Shown here: positions 1 to 6,261 of the stretch, piece after piece
Position numbering within the stretch: position 1 is the stretch's first letter
Layout: each line of letters starts with the position of its first letter
From: Clostridiaceae bacterium
GTDB taxonomy: Bacteria > Bacillota_A > Clostridia > Clostridiales > Clostridiaceae
Length of the DNA: 10,802 nt
NCBI GenBank assembly: GCA_029256485.1
Contig: JAQSXU010000116.1
Location: 1 to 10,802, forward strand
Direction of reading: 5' to 3'
Notes under the pieces: model-generated
What the model saw: the letters and a program-made list of their open reading frames with translations, nothing else
Databases searched by the model: none
What the model was told of the DNA's origin: nothing
Position numbers and translations under genes: made by a program

Positions 1-97
1 TTATATCTTCAATTTCACATTTTCTTCTACCCATTGGTACAAAGTATGTATATTGGGGTAAATTCTCTATTTTCCTATATTTAACTGGTCTTGGCAT
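1..97 (-). CDS. UPF0251/DUF134 putative DNA-binding protein, N-terminal part only
   Basis: Only the first 32 codons lie in the window; the rest continues past position 1. The ATG at 97-95 follows a strong GGGAGG site (110-105) with a 7-nt gap. The peptide opens MPRPVKYRKIENLPQYTYF, then VPMG and charged residues. This matches the usual start of UPF0251/DUF134 proteins (M-x-RP-x-K-x-R, then LP-x-x-x-x-F-x-P-x-G). Family members are small, often carry a helix-turn-helix region, and are presumed DNA-binding, but their role is not established. The gene lies 105 bp downstream of the resolvase gene on the same strand. It could be transposon cargo or the neighbouring host gene. Identification rests on the N-terminus alone. 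Confidence 0.7.
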   Translation of the reverse strand, partial: MPRPVKYRKIENLPQYTYFVPMGRRKCEIEDI

Positions 98-129
98 AAT
101 TCATCCTCCCGTATACCTAATAATTACAA

Positions 130-158
130 AGCATAGCTCTCTAAGGCTAATTTTTTAA
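130..158 (-). promoter_or_regulatory. Possible promoter of the DUF134 gene
   Basis: On the minus strand TTAAAA (158-153) and TATGCT (135-130) are separated by 17 bp. This fits a weak sigma-A promoter about 30 bp upstream of the GGGAGG site. Both hexamers are imperfect, so this is tentative. Confidence 0.3.
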
Positions 159-173
159 TAATCATTGATTATT
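157..173. promoter_or_regulatory. Operator-like 17-bp palindrome
   Basis: AATAATCA-T-TGATTATT is a perfect 8-bp inverted repeat with a single central base. That is too tight for an RNA hairpin loop and better suited to a dimeric DNA-binding protein. It overlaps the upstream edge of the possible -35 box of the DUF134 gene, so it could be an operator. The sequence is very AT-rich, and a chance palindrome is possible. Confidence 0.3.
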
Positions 174-202
174 TACTAAATATAAACATATTTTAATATT
201 TC

Positions 203-775
203 TTATGAAGCATTGATTTTACTAACCTGTTCTACTACCTTATATAAAGTTGGTTTGGTTATATCAAACATATTACATATATCCTTAACGGTAGTTTTCT
301 TCTGCTGATATAATTCATATATGGCTTTCTTTTTATTATCATCAAGTTTAGGTTTTCTGCCACCTTTTCTTCCTCGAGCTCTTGCTGCTTCCAATCCTTC
401 CTTTGTCCTTTGGCTTATTAAATCTCTTTCAAACTGGCTTATTCCAGCCATAAAGGTAAACATTAATTTTCCCTGGGGCGTTGTAGTATCCAGCCAGCTT
501 TCTTTTAAACTTTTAATATTGGCACCTTTCTTTTCAATCTTATCTACTAAGCTGAATAAATCCTTTGTACTTCTACTTAGTCTCGTAAGATCTGCCACTA
601 ATATAATATCATCCTTCCTTATTTTGTCTAGAAGTCTATTTAATTTTGGTCTATCAGCTTTTGTTCCAGTTATTTTTTCTTGTATTATCTCTTCTGCACC
701 TGCTGCCTTTAAAAAATCTAATTGTCTATCTAAATTCTGCTCTTGAGTACTTACCCGTGCATATCCAAATATCAT
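203..775 (-). CDS. tnpR: Serine site-specific recombinase (Tn3-type resolvase)
   Basis: A 190-residue serine recombinase that would resolve the cointegrates made by replicative Tn3 transposition, acting at a res site beside its own gene. The N-terminal catalytic domain starts MIFGYARVST, with the nucleophile Ser9, followed by QEQNLDRQ, a DLTRLSRST motif and FERDLISQRTKEGL in the long E helix. The linker RGRKGGRKPKL leads into a C-terminal helix-turn-helix (roughly residues 145-185). I chose the ATG at 775 because AAAGGA lies 8-10 nt before it. An in-frame ATG at 793 would add MKGCLN but overlaps this ribosome site. Length is normal for the family (about 180-200). It diverges from tnpA across a 228-bp spacer. 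The gene looks intact. Confidence 0.93.
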   Translation of the reverse strand: MIFGYARVSTQEQNLDRQLDFLKAAGAEEIIQEKITGTKADRPKLNRLLDKIRKDDIILVADLTRLSRSTKDLFSLVDKIEKKGANIKSLKESWLDTTTPQGKLMFTFMAGISQFERDLISQRTKEGLEAARARGRKGGRKPKLDDNKKKAIYELYQQKKTTVKDICNMFDITKPTLYKVVEQVSKINAS

Positions 776-808
776 ATTCAAACATCCTTTCAAATAATCG
801 ATACTATT

Positions 809-837
809 ATCGTAAATTAAAGGTTGATTTTAGTCAA
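809..837 (-). promoter_or_regulatory. Promoter of tnpR
   Basis: On the minus strand TTGACT (837-832) and TACGAT (814-809) are separated by exactly 17 bp, giving a good sigma-A type promoter about 35 bp before the tnpR start. The -35 box overlaps the left arm of the 28-bp inverted repeat at 833-860. Resolvase bound there would block its own transcription, as known for tnpR of Tn3 and gamma-delta. Confidence 0.5.
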
Positions 838-860
838 TATATTTACTTTGATATATTGAC
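833..860. promoter_or_regulatory. res: Probable res subsite (28-bp inverted repeat)
   Basis: GTCAATATAT, an 8-bp spacer and ATATATTGAC form a perfect 10-bp inverted repeat of total length 28 bp. This is the known length of crossover site I in Tn3/gamma-delta res. It lies between the divergent tnpR and tnpA genes, where res is expected. Which subsite is the crossover point cannot be seen from sequence alone. Confidence 0.5.
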
Positions 861-914
861 CGATTTTATTTACTACAAAAATGGCTTGTTTTCGTAACTT
901 TAGAAAAGAGTAAA

Positions 915-948
915 TATAGTAAATTAAACGGTCATTTATTTTACTATA
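915..948. promoter_or_regulatory. res: Probable res accessory subsite (34-bp inverted repeat)
   Basis: TATAGTAAA (915-923) and TTTACTATA (940-948) form a perfect 9-bp inverted repeat spanning 34 bp, the length of site II in Tn3/gamma-delta. The 54-bp gap to the 28-bp site is larger than in gamma-delta. A weaker TGATA...TATCA pair at 955-971 could be a third subsite. Confidence 0.4.
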
Positions 949-1003
949 CTTATATGATATTATTGTTATCAAATATTGAATTATATGAATGAGGTGATAT
1001 TCT

Positions 1004-3982
1004 GTGAGGAGAAATTGGGAATTAGATGATTTAATTGATCATTTTACAATTATGCCAAATGAAATGTTTCTTATTGGAAATAAAACTGGTGAAACTAAAC
1101 TAGGATTTACGGTACTTTTAAAATTTTTTCAGTATGAAGCAAGATTTCCAAATTCAAAAAAAGAGATACCTAAAATGGTATTAGACTATATTGCAAAACA
1201 AGTTCAAGTCCCAGGAAACCTTTTTGATAATTATGATATGACTAGCAGGACTTATTATAATCATAAGTCTCAAATTAGAGAACATGTTGGATTTAGGGAA
1301 CCTACCTCAGAAGATGCTGATATTATATCAAATTGGTTATCAAAACATGTTTTTTACCATGATGCTGATATAGATAATCTAAAGGATGTTGCTTACAGTA
1401 GATTTAGAGAATTACAAATTGAGCCTCCAACACCTGAACGTATAGATCGTATAACTAAATCTGCTATTTTTACTTATGAAAATAAATTCTTTCAAGAAAC
1501 TTTTGATAAATTATCAAAGGAAGCTTTGAATAAGATGGACACTTTAATCAATGATTTAACTACTTATGAAGAAAATAAATTAGATTACAGCAATTCAGAT
1601 AATATTTCTTTTAGTGATTTAAGAGCTGATCCAGGACGTATTGGATTAGAAAGTGTCTTTAAAGAAGTAACTAAACTTAAAACAATTCAACAAATTAATC
1701 TTCCAGAAGATCTTTTTAATAATATTCCTCAAAAAATACTTAAAAAGTATAAATTAAGAGCTGTTTCAGAAGATTTACGAGAACTTCGTAGGCATGCAAA
1801 ACCACTTCGCTACACTCTATTATCATCTTTTTTTTGGCTTAGAAGTAGAGAAATTACAGATAATCTTATTGAACTTTTAATACAAATTATTCATAGGATA
1901 GGTGTTAGAGCTGAAAGAAAAGTAGATAAAGAAATTTTAAATGATTTTAGACGTGTCAATGGAAAAACAAATATTTTATTTCAAATGGCAGATGCCGCTG
2001 TAAACAATCCAGACGGTATAATAAAGAAAGTATTATTTCCAATTGTAAGTGAGAGTACATTAAATGATTTAGTAAAAGAGCTTAAGAATACTGGTTCTGC
2101 ATATAGGCAAAAAGTATATACGGTTATGAGGTCATCTTATAGTAATCATTATAGAAGAATGGTTCCAGAAATACTTGATACTCTAAAATTTTGCTCAAAT
2201 AATCAGATACATCAACCTATTATAAAAGCTTTGGATATTATCAAGAAATATTATAATATAGGTACTCATTATTTTACCGACAATGAACTTATACCAATTG
2301 ATGGTGTTATTCGTACATCTATGAAAGATGCAGTTATAGAAACCGATGATAATGGCCATGAACGCATAAATAGAATAAACTATGAAATTGTTACCTTACA
2401 GGCTTTAAGAGATAAATTACGTTGTAAAGAAATATGGGTAGTTGGTGCAAATAGATATAGAAATACTGATGAAGACTTACCAACTGACTTTGAAGAACGC
2501 AAAGAAGAAAATTATAAAGCTTTAAAACAACCGTTAGATTCAGAAAAATTTATAAATAGTATTAAACAATCTATGTATAATGCATTAAACAAACTAGATA
2601 CTGGTATTCCTAAAAATCCAAAAGTACGTATATCCAATAAAAATAATAAAGGTTGGATTACGTTATCTCCCAGTGAACCACAAGATGAACCTTTGAACTT
2701 GTCAAAAATAAAAGCTGAAATCATGAGACACTGGCCCATGACTAATTTACTTGATGTACTTAAGGAAGCTGATTTAAGAATAAATTTTACTGACAACTTT
2801 AAAACTGTAGCTACATACGAAAAATTAGACAGAGCTTTAATTCAAAAACGTCTTATTTTAGCTTTGTATGGATTAGGAACAAACACAGGTTTAAAGCGTA
2901 TTTCAGCAGGAAATCATGGTGAAAGTTATAAAGATTTACTTTATATAAAAAGGAAATTTATAAATAAAGATAATCTACATAATGCAATATCAACAGTAGT
3001 TAATGCCATACTTAAAAGTCGAGTAGAAGATATCTGGGGTGAAGGTACAACAACCTGTGCTTCAGATAGTAAAAAATTTGGAGCATGGGATCAGAATTTA
3101 ATGACAGAATGGCATATTAGATATCGTGGACGTGGTGTAATGATATACTGGCATGTTGAAAAAAATTCTACCTGCATATACTCACAATTAAAGCAGTGTT
3201 CATCTTCTGAGGTATCAGCAATGATAGAAGGATTATTAAAACACTGTACTGATATGGAGATAGAAAAAAACTTTGTAGATTCTCATGGTCAAAGTGAAGT
3301 TGCTTTTGCTTTCTGCCATCTGCTAGGTTTTAATCTAATGCCTAGAATTAAAGCAATACATTCACAAAAATTATATAGACCGGATACTGGAATGAGTGAA
3401 GCATATTCTAACTTGCAGCCAGTGTTAACAAGACCTATAAATTGGGAACTTATAAGACAGCAGTACGATCAAATGATAAAATATGCAACTGCTTTAAGGC
3501 TGGGTACTGCTGAGACAGAAGCTATATTAAAAAGGTTCACTAGAAACAATTTAAAGCATCCAACATACCTTGCGCTTGCTGAATTAGGAAAAGCTATAAA
3601 AACTATATTTCTTTGTGAATACTTAAATTCAGAAGAATTGAGAATAGAAATACATGAAGGTCTTAATGTGGTTGAGAACTGGAATTCAGCCAATTCATTT
3701 ATTTTCTACGGTAAAAGTGGTGAAATATCAACAAACAGAATTGAAGATCAGGAACTTTCCGTGTTAAGTCTCCATCTCTTACAAAATTGCTTGGTATATG
3801 TAAATACATTAATGATACAGCACGTATTATCTGAAAAGAAATGGTACAATATGATGTCACCTGAAGATTTCAGAGCTTTGACTCCACTAATCTATAATCA
3901 TGTAAATCCATATGGGAATTTTGATTTGGATATGGATGAAAGAATTCCAATAGATACTTATACTGTTTCAGGACAAGCATAA
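1004..3982 (+). CDS. tnpA: Tn3-family transposase
   Basis: A 992-residue DDE transposase for replicative transposition, of normal family length (about 990-1010). The N-terminus ([16 protein letters not shown], then GNKTG and [10 protein letters not shown]) is the DUF4158-type DNA-binding region, about residues 1-160. The C-terminal catalytic region covers about 590-985. Candidate catalytic residues are D688 (CASDSKKFG), D759 ([12 protein letters not shown]) and E891 ([10 protein letters not shown]), with spacing close to that known for Tn4430 TnpA. The motifs [12 protein letters not shown] and [20 protein letters not shown] are highly typical. Translation starts at GTG 1004, preceded by GAGG (991-994) with a 9-nt gap. 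No stop or frameshift is seen. A terminator follows 18 bp after the stop. Confidence 0.96.
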   Translation: MRRNWELDDLIDHFTIMPNEMFLIGNKTGETKLGFTVLLKFFQYEARFPNSKKEIPKMVLDYIAKQVQVPGNLFDNYDMTSRTYYNHKSQIREHVGFREPTSEDADIISNWLSKHVFYHDADIDNLKDVAYSRFRELQIEPPTPERIDRITKSAIFTYENKFFQETFDKLSKEALNKMDTLINDLTTYEENKLDYSNSDNISFSDLRADPGRIGLESVFKEVTKLKTIQQINLPEDLFNNIPQKILKKYKLRAVSEDLRELRRHAKPLRYTLLSSFFWLRSREITDNLIELLIQIIHRIGVRAERKVDKEILNDFRRVNGKTNILFQMADAAVNNPDGIIKKVLFPIVSESTLNDLVKELKNTGSAYRQKVYTVMRSSYSNHYRRMVPEILDTLKFCSNNQIHQPIIKALDIIKKYYNIGTHYFTDNELIPIDGVIRTSMKDAVIETDDNGHERINRINYEIVTLQALRDKLRCKEIWVVGANRYRNTDEDLPTDFEERKEENYKALKQPLDSEKFINSIKQSMYNALNKLDTGIPKNPKVRISNKNNKGWITLSPSEPQDEPLNLSKIKAEIMRHWPMTNLLDVLKEADLRINFTDNFKTVATYEKLDRALIQKRLILALYGLGTNTGLKRISAGNHGESYKDLLYIKRKFINKDNLHNAISTVVNAILKSRVEDIWGEGTTTCASDSKKFGAWDQNLMTEWHIRYRGRGVMIYWHVEKNSTCIYSQLKQCSSSEVSAMIEGLLKHCTDMEIEKNFVDSHGQSEVAFAFCHLLGFNLMPRIKAIHSQKLYRPDTGMSEAYSNLQPVLTRPINWELIRQQYDQMIKYATALRLGTAETEAILKRFTRNNLKHPTYLALAELGKAIKTIFLCEYLNSEELRIEIHEGLNVVENWNSANSFIFYGKSGEISTNRIEDQELSVLSLHLLQNCLVYVNTLMIQHVLSEKKWYNMMSPEDFRALTPLIYNHVNPYGNFDLDMDERIPIDTYTVSGQA

Positions 3983-4000
3983 ATAATCTTCTTAAAACAC

Positions 4001-4042
4001 AAGAGTCTACTTTAAGTTTTATAACTATTATAGTAGACTCTT
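4001..4042 (+). terminator. Terminator hairpin after tnpA
   Basis: AAGAGTCTACT (4001-4011) and AGTAGACTCTT (4032-4042) form a perfect 11-bp stem around a 20-nt AT-rich loop, just after the tnpA stop and inside the transposon end. The following T-tract is weak (TTAATTTCC). It could also stop transcription coming in from the right. Confidence 0.6.
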
Positions 4043-4062
4043 AATTTCCTTTATATGGTATA

Positions 4063-4100
4063 TGCTTTTCAGTACATGACACGGCTGCTGGTATTACCCC
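4063..4100 (-). repeat. Probable right terminal inverted repeat of the Tn3-family element
   Basis: Read on the minus strand from 4100, the sequence starts GGGGTAATACCAGCA. From memory the Tn4430 end starts GGGGTACCGCCAGCA, an identity of 12 in 15. It lies 118 bp past the tnpA stop, where the end of a Tn3-family element is expected. The inner part of the usual 38 bp does not show the typical TAAG, and no left copy is in the window for comparison, so the exact boundary is an inference. Confidence 0.5.
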
Positions 4101-4699
4101 AGATAGAAGAGATTAATGAAAATTATGAATTACTTCAATCAGCCTACAATGACAGTTGTAAAGATAGAGAAGAGATAGAAAAGAGTAATAGTCAGCTTCA
4201 GGAATTAAATAACAGTTATAAGCTTAATATAGGTAAACTACAAGAAGAATTAATAGGTTTACAAGAATTAAAATCTACAAATAAAAGGTTAAGCGAAGAA
4301 ATAACTTCAGTTAAAGAGCTTTTAAGTAAACAACAGTACGATAACATAGCTTTAAACGATAATATAAAGCAGAAAGAACACAGCATTGATCAGCTTAATA
4401 AAACTATTGAAAATAATAAAGCTGTTTATGCAGCTGATTTACAGAGATTAAATAAAGATCATGAAAAAGATAGTCAGGAAATTAAAGATAAATTAGAAAT
4501 TGAAAAGGATAAATCATTACTTGAGTTGAAGAAGCTTCACCAAAACGAAATTGAAAAGCTTCAAAGCAAATACAATACAGATATATCAAAATATAATGCA
4601 GATTATAAAAAGCTTCTTGAAGAATTAGAGAAAAGTAGTCAGATTCATAAAAGAAATAGTTCAAATGCAAGACAAGTTAAACAAAAAAACAACATATAA
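4101..4699 (+). pseudogene. Coiled-coil protein gene, 5' end lost at the transposon boundary
   Basis: From QIEEINENYELLQ onward this frame encodes about 199 residues that are almost entirely heptad-rich, charged coiled coil (many E, K, Q, N, L; SNSQLQELNNS, IGKLQEELIGLQEL, ELKKLHQNEIEKLQ). The tail is basic (KRNSSNARQVKQKNNI). The frame is open back to 4037, with ATGs at 4055 and 4076, but those codons lie in the presumed transposon end and have no ribosome site. The simplest reading is that the transposon inserted into a longer gene and only its 3' part remains. Long C-terminal coiled coils occur in KfrA-like plasmid proteins, phage proteins and many others, so no function can be assigned. 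A short fusion protein might still be made. Confidence 0.55.
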
Positions 4700-4764
4700 T
4701 ATTTAGAAAAATTTGGATTTGTATCATAATGTAGTCAGAAGGCAGGATAAGGGAGGTGCTTTTT

Positions 4765-4995
4765 AAGCCACAAATTACAGGCAAAGCCAGTAAAGTCAAT
4801 GATTTAAACAGTGGTGCAAAGGCTGTGTATTTTATTGCTTTGAGGTGCATCTATTGATATATTATACATGCCAGCCTTGCAGTATCAACGTTTTTAGAAG
4901 GTGCATTTTTCATTTTAAGTAGTTATTATGGAATAATTTATATGGATAGAGTGTACAAATTTTTACTACATAACATTAGTAAAATTATAGTCTGA
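4765..4995 (+). pseudogene. Small two-segment membrane protein, start codon lost and in-frame TGA
   Basis: A good ribosome site, GGGAGG (4751-4756), is followed 8 nt later by AAG (4765) where an ATG would be expected. The frame then reads PQITGKASKVNDLNSGAKAV and YFIALRCIY, meets TGA at 4855-4857, and continues in the same frame with YIIHASLAVSTFLEGAFFIL and SSYYGIIYMDRVYKFLL to a TGA at 4993-4995. Restoring AAG to ATG and TGA to TGG gives a coherent protein of 76 residues with two hydrophobic stretches and a cytosolic-looking basic start. I do not recognise the family. A GTG at 4756 overlaps the ribosome site and is an unlikely start. The two point lesions suggest a decayed gene. Confidence 0.5.
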
Positions 4996-5032
4996 AATCT
5001 CCAATCGTTTGGCTTTTTTAGACTATAATTTA
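4982..5032. terminator. Bidirectional hairpin between convergent genes
   Basis: AAATTATAGTCT and AGACTATAATTT form a 12-bp perfect stem, and the loop contains a second small stem CCAA-TCGT-TTGG followed by TTTTTT. It lies at the convergent ends of the plus-strand pseudogene and the minus-strand antitoxin gene and overlaps the last codons of both. It probably terminates transcription in both directions. Confidence 0.5.
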
Positions 5033-5229
5033 TTTTTGCTGGTTTCTTTAATATCTTTTTTATATAATTCAATTAGTTCTGATACCATTTCTTTAAAATT
5101 AATTTTACCATCTATTTCTTTTTCTATTAGATCTAATAAATGCTTACTTGCTGTGTATCCACCTTCAAGGTTATTAAAAGCTATTGTATTTTTCCAACTT
5201 TGTATTTTTTCTGACCTGGACTTAATCAC
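5023..5229 (-). CDS. VbhA-like antitoxin, orphan
   Basis: A small protein of about 68 residues. It resembles the VbhA family, antitoxins that hold Fic AMP-transferases inactive by placing a helix with motif (S/T)xxxE(G/N) in the Fic active site. The visible match is IAFNNLEGGYTASKHLL, then a spacer and GKINFKEMVSELIELYKKD, which fits the family layout of inhibitory helix, second helix and GxI..EMI..L. The Ser/Thr position before ExG is Phe here. An ATG at 5247 would put the GGAGGT ribosome site (5244-5239) inside the coding sequence, so GTG at 5229, 10 nt beyond that site, is the likelier start. No Fic gene (HxFxxGNGR) adjoins it. Assignment is moderate. Confidence 0.5.
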   Translation of the reverse strand: MIKSRSEKIQSWKNTIAFNNLEGGYTASKHLLDLIEKEIDGKINFKEMVSELIELYKKDIKETSKNKL

Positions 5230-5267
5230 TTTATAAAATACCTCCATAGAATTATTTAGTTAAACAT

Positions 5268-5525
5268 ATCGTTATTAAAAATGTTATTAAAATTTGTATT
5301 AACAACTTGCTCTAAAATATTGATATTACTAGGATATTTGTTATTAATTTTATTATTAAAATAGTTATTAATAAATACATTTTACAACAAAAAAACAGCA
5401 TTTTTTATATTAAGTTGCTGTTTTGAATATATAATCACATAAAATTATTAAAATTGATATTAATGAATCGCTATTAAGCATTGATATTACTAACCTAATC
5501 GTTATTAAAAACATTATTAAAAATC
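5268..5525. repeat. AT-rich spacer with six TTATTAAAA copies and longer direct repeats
   Basis: TTATTAAAA occurs at 5272, 5284, 5353, 5445, 5502 and 5514. The pair at 5268-5295 recurs at 5498-5525 with few changes (ATCGTTATTAAAAA start). ATTGATATTACTA occurs at 5319-5331 and 5480-5492. The layout resembles iterons or a cluster of binding sites, or a decayed duplication. No gene is visible in this 280-bp stretch. Confidence 0.5.
5386..5424 (-). terminator. Rho-independent terminator after the hicB-like gene
   Basis: On the minus strand AAAACAGCA (5424-5416) pairs with TGCTGTTTT (5400-5392) around a 15-nt loop and runs directly into a T-tract. This is the right orientation to stop transcription from the HicB-like gene about 100 bp upstream. 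Confidence 0.6.
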
Positions 5526-5529
5526 TGAT

Positions 5530-5823
5530 TTAAGGAGTTTGATTTTTCATTTCACGTCTCACTAAAGGCATCCAAGCTTCAATTAAAGAAACAAATGAAT
5601 TTTCATCTACTTTTATTTTATTAGGTTTAGTTGGTTTGGAAATATTATCTCCATCTTCTTCCATACCATATAAGTGAAGCTCTAATGCTTCTTTAGCCAT
5701 TGCATATGCTTCTTCTAAGTTATCTCCTTGTGTAATGCATCCAGGTAAATCAGGGAATGTAACACAATATCCTTGCTCTTCACTTTCAAATAATGCTGGA
5801 AATATATATAAATCTTTATACAT
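5530..5823 (-). CDS. HicB-like antitoxin, orphan and C-terminally short
   Basis: A 97-residue protein with the HicB fold found in HicAB toxin-antitoxin pairs, where HicB neutralises the mRNA-cutting HicA toxin. Key motifs are YIFPALFESEEQGYCVTFPD, LPGCITQGDNLEEAYAMAKE and ALELHLYGMEED, then VSLIEAWMPLVRREM. The ATG at 5823 follows GGAGG with a 6-nt gap. Longer relatives I know continue after WMP..R.EM with a ribbon-helix-helix tail that binds operator DNA. Here the frame stops soon after (MKNQTP), and no such tail is found in the downstream sequence. No hicA is adjacent on either side. It may be a relic, or act only as a trans antidote. Fold assignment is firm; function is not. Confidence 0.8.
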   Translation of the reverse strand: MYKDLYIFPALFESEEQGYCVTFPDLPGCITQGDNLEEAYAMAKEALELHLYGMEEDGDNISKPTKPNKIKVDENSFVSLIEAWMPLVRREMKNQTP

Positions 5824-5867
5824 TTATTACCTCCATAATATTATTTATATTAAATTTAGCATACTAG

Positions 5868-5886
5868 AGCTATTTACGCTATAGCT
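5868..5886. promoter_or_regulatory. Inverted repeat upstream of the hicB-like gene
   Basis: AGCTAT-TTACGCT-ATAGCT is a perfect 6-bp inverted repeat with a 7-bp centre, 45 bp upstream of the start. Antitoxins often repress their own promoters at such sites. Because this HicB lacks its DNA-binding tail, the site may no longer be bound. Confidence 0.3.
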
Positions 5887-5902
5887 TCCTAAAAATAGGT
5901 GA

Positions 5903-6145
5903 TGTCTCAATATAATATATATAATTATTACAGAAAACCTAAATTTGACGAAATTAGGAGTAGTACCAGCATACACGGATGCTCCCATTACCCCATATAA
6001 TATAGAATATCATGATGTTGCTACAGAAAACAATGGTGGCTTCAATGCTCAATCTAGTTATGATTTAGTTACTGGGATTGGTAGTCCAAAAGCAAATGCA
6101 CTTGTTCAATACATTATCAATTCAAACAATTTAACAAATAAATAG
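5903..6145 (+). pseudogene. C-terminal fragment of an S53 (sedolisin/kumamolisin-type) peptidase
   Basis: The frame open from 5903 to the stop at 6145 encodes the tail of an S53 serine-carboxyl peptidase: EYHDVATENNGGFNAQSSYD followed by LVTGIGSPKANALVQYI. In this family HD(I/V)..G.NG and the Asp of YD.VTG.GSP form the C-terminal calcium site. About 65 family-like residues remain. The catalytic Glu/Asp and the SGTS serine region, several hundred residues upstream in an intact enzyme, are absent, because the hicB-like gene lies there instead. The only starts are TTG-type (5945) without a ribosome site. This is a remnant left by deletion or rearrangement. Confidence 0.7.
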
Positions 6146-6170
6146 CCTCTGTTAATGTATTGATAAATTT

Positions 6171-6228
6171 ATTTAAGGAGCTGTCTCACAACAGAAATTA
6201 ATTTCTATTGTGAGACAGCTCCTTAAAT
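6171..6228. terminator. 58-bp near-perfect palindrome, probable bidirectional terminator
   Basis: Two 29-bp arms meet without a loop and differ at one position. The arm core is AAGGAGCTGTCTCACAA. It lies between the convergent S53 remnant and the three-gene secreted-protein operon, with A/T runs on both outer sides, so it can terminate transcription in either direction. Its length exceeds that of a usual terminator, so a small palindromic mobile repeat is an alternative. Confidence 0.6.
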
Positions 6229-6261
6229 TTTAACAGAATACATATTGTATACAATTAGTTA

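Larger units (their letters stand above)
203..4100. mobile_element. Tn3-family transposon, right part (left end not in window)
   Basis: The core comprises tnpR, a res-like spacer, tnpA and a terminal-repeat-like right end ending at 4100. Both enzyme genes are full length, so the element may still be active. No GGGG-type left repeat occurs between 98 and 202. The GGGG at 55-58 lies inside the DUF134 coding sequence and does not resemble the right end beyond seven bases. The element therefore probably reaches beyond position 1, with DUF134 as possible cargo. Replicative transposition by this family normally makes a 5-bp target duplication. The right flank would be AGATA (4101-4105), but its partner is outside the window. 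Confidence 0.75.

Noticed and set aside
55..92. GGGGTAA as a possible left terminal repeat of the Tn3 element
   Set aside because: It agrees with the right end for only seven bases and lies inside the DUF134 coding sequence.
321..746. Plus-strand open frame opposite the resolvase
   Set aside because: Antisense shadow of a clear resolvase gene, with no ribosome site and a hydrophobic nonsense composition.
2512..2796. Minus-strand open frame inside tnpA
   Set aside because: Lies wholly within the conserved transposase frame and has no family features.
4756..4857. Intact short gene starting at GTG 4756 and ending at TGA 4857
   Set aside because: The GTG overlaps the only ribosome site, and a hydrophobic protein-like frame continues beyond the TGA, so decay explains it better.
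5009..5236. Plus-strand hydrophobic open frame opposite the VbhA-like gene
   Set aside because: No ribosome site. The opposite strand has GGAGGT and a recognisable protein pattern.
5268..5525. CRISPR array
   Set aside because: The repeats are short, unevenly spaced and AT-only, with no uniform repeat-spacer unit.
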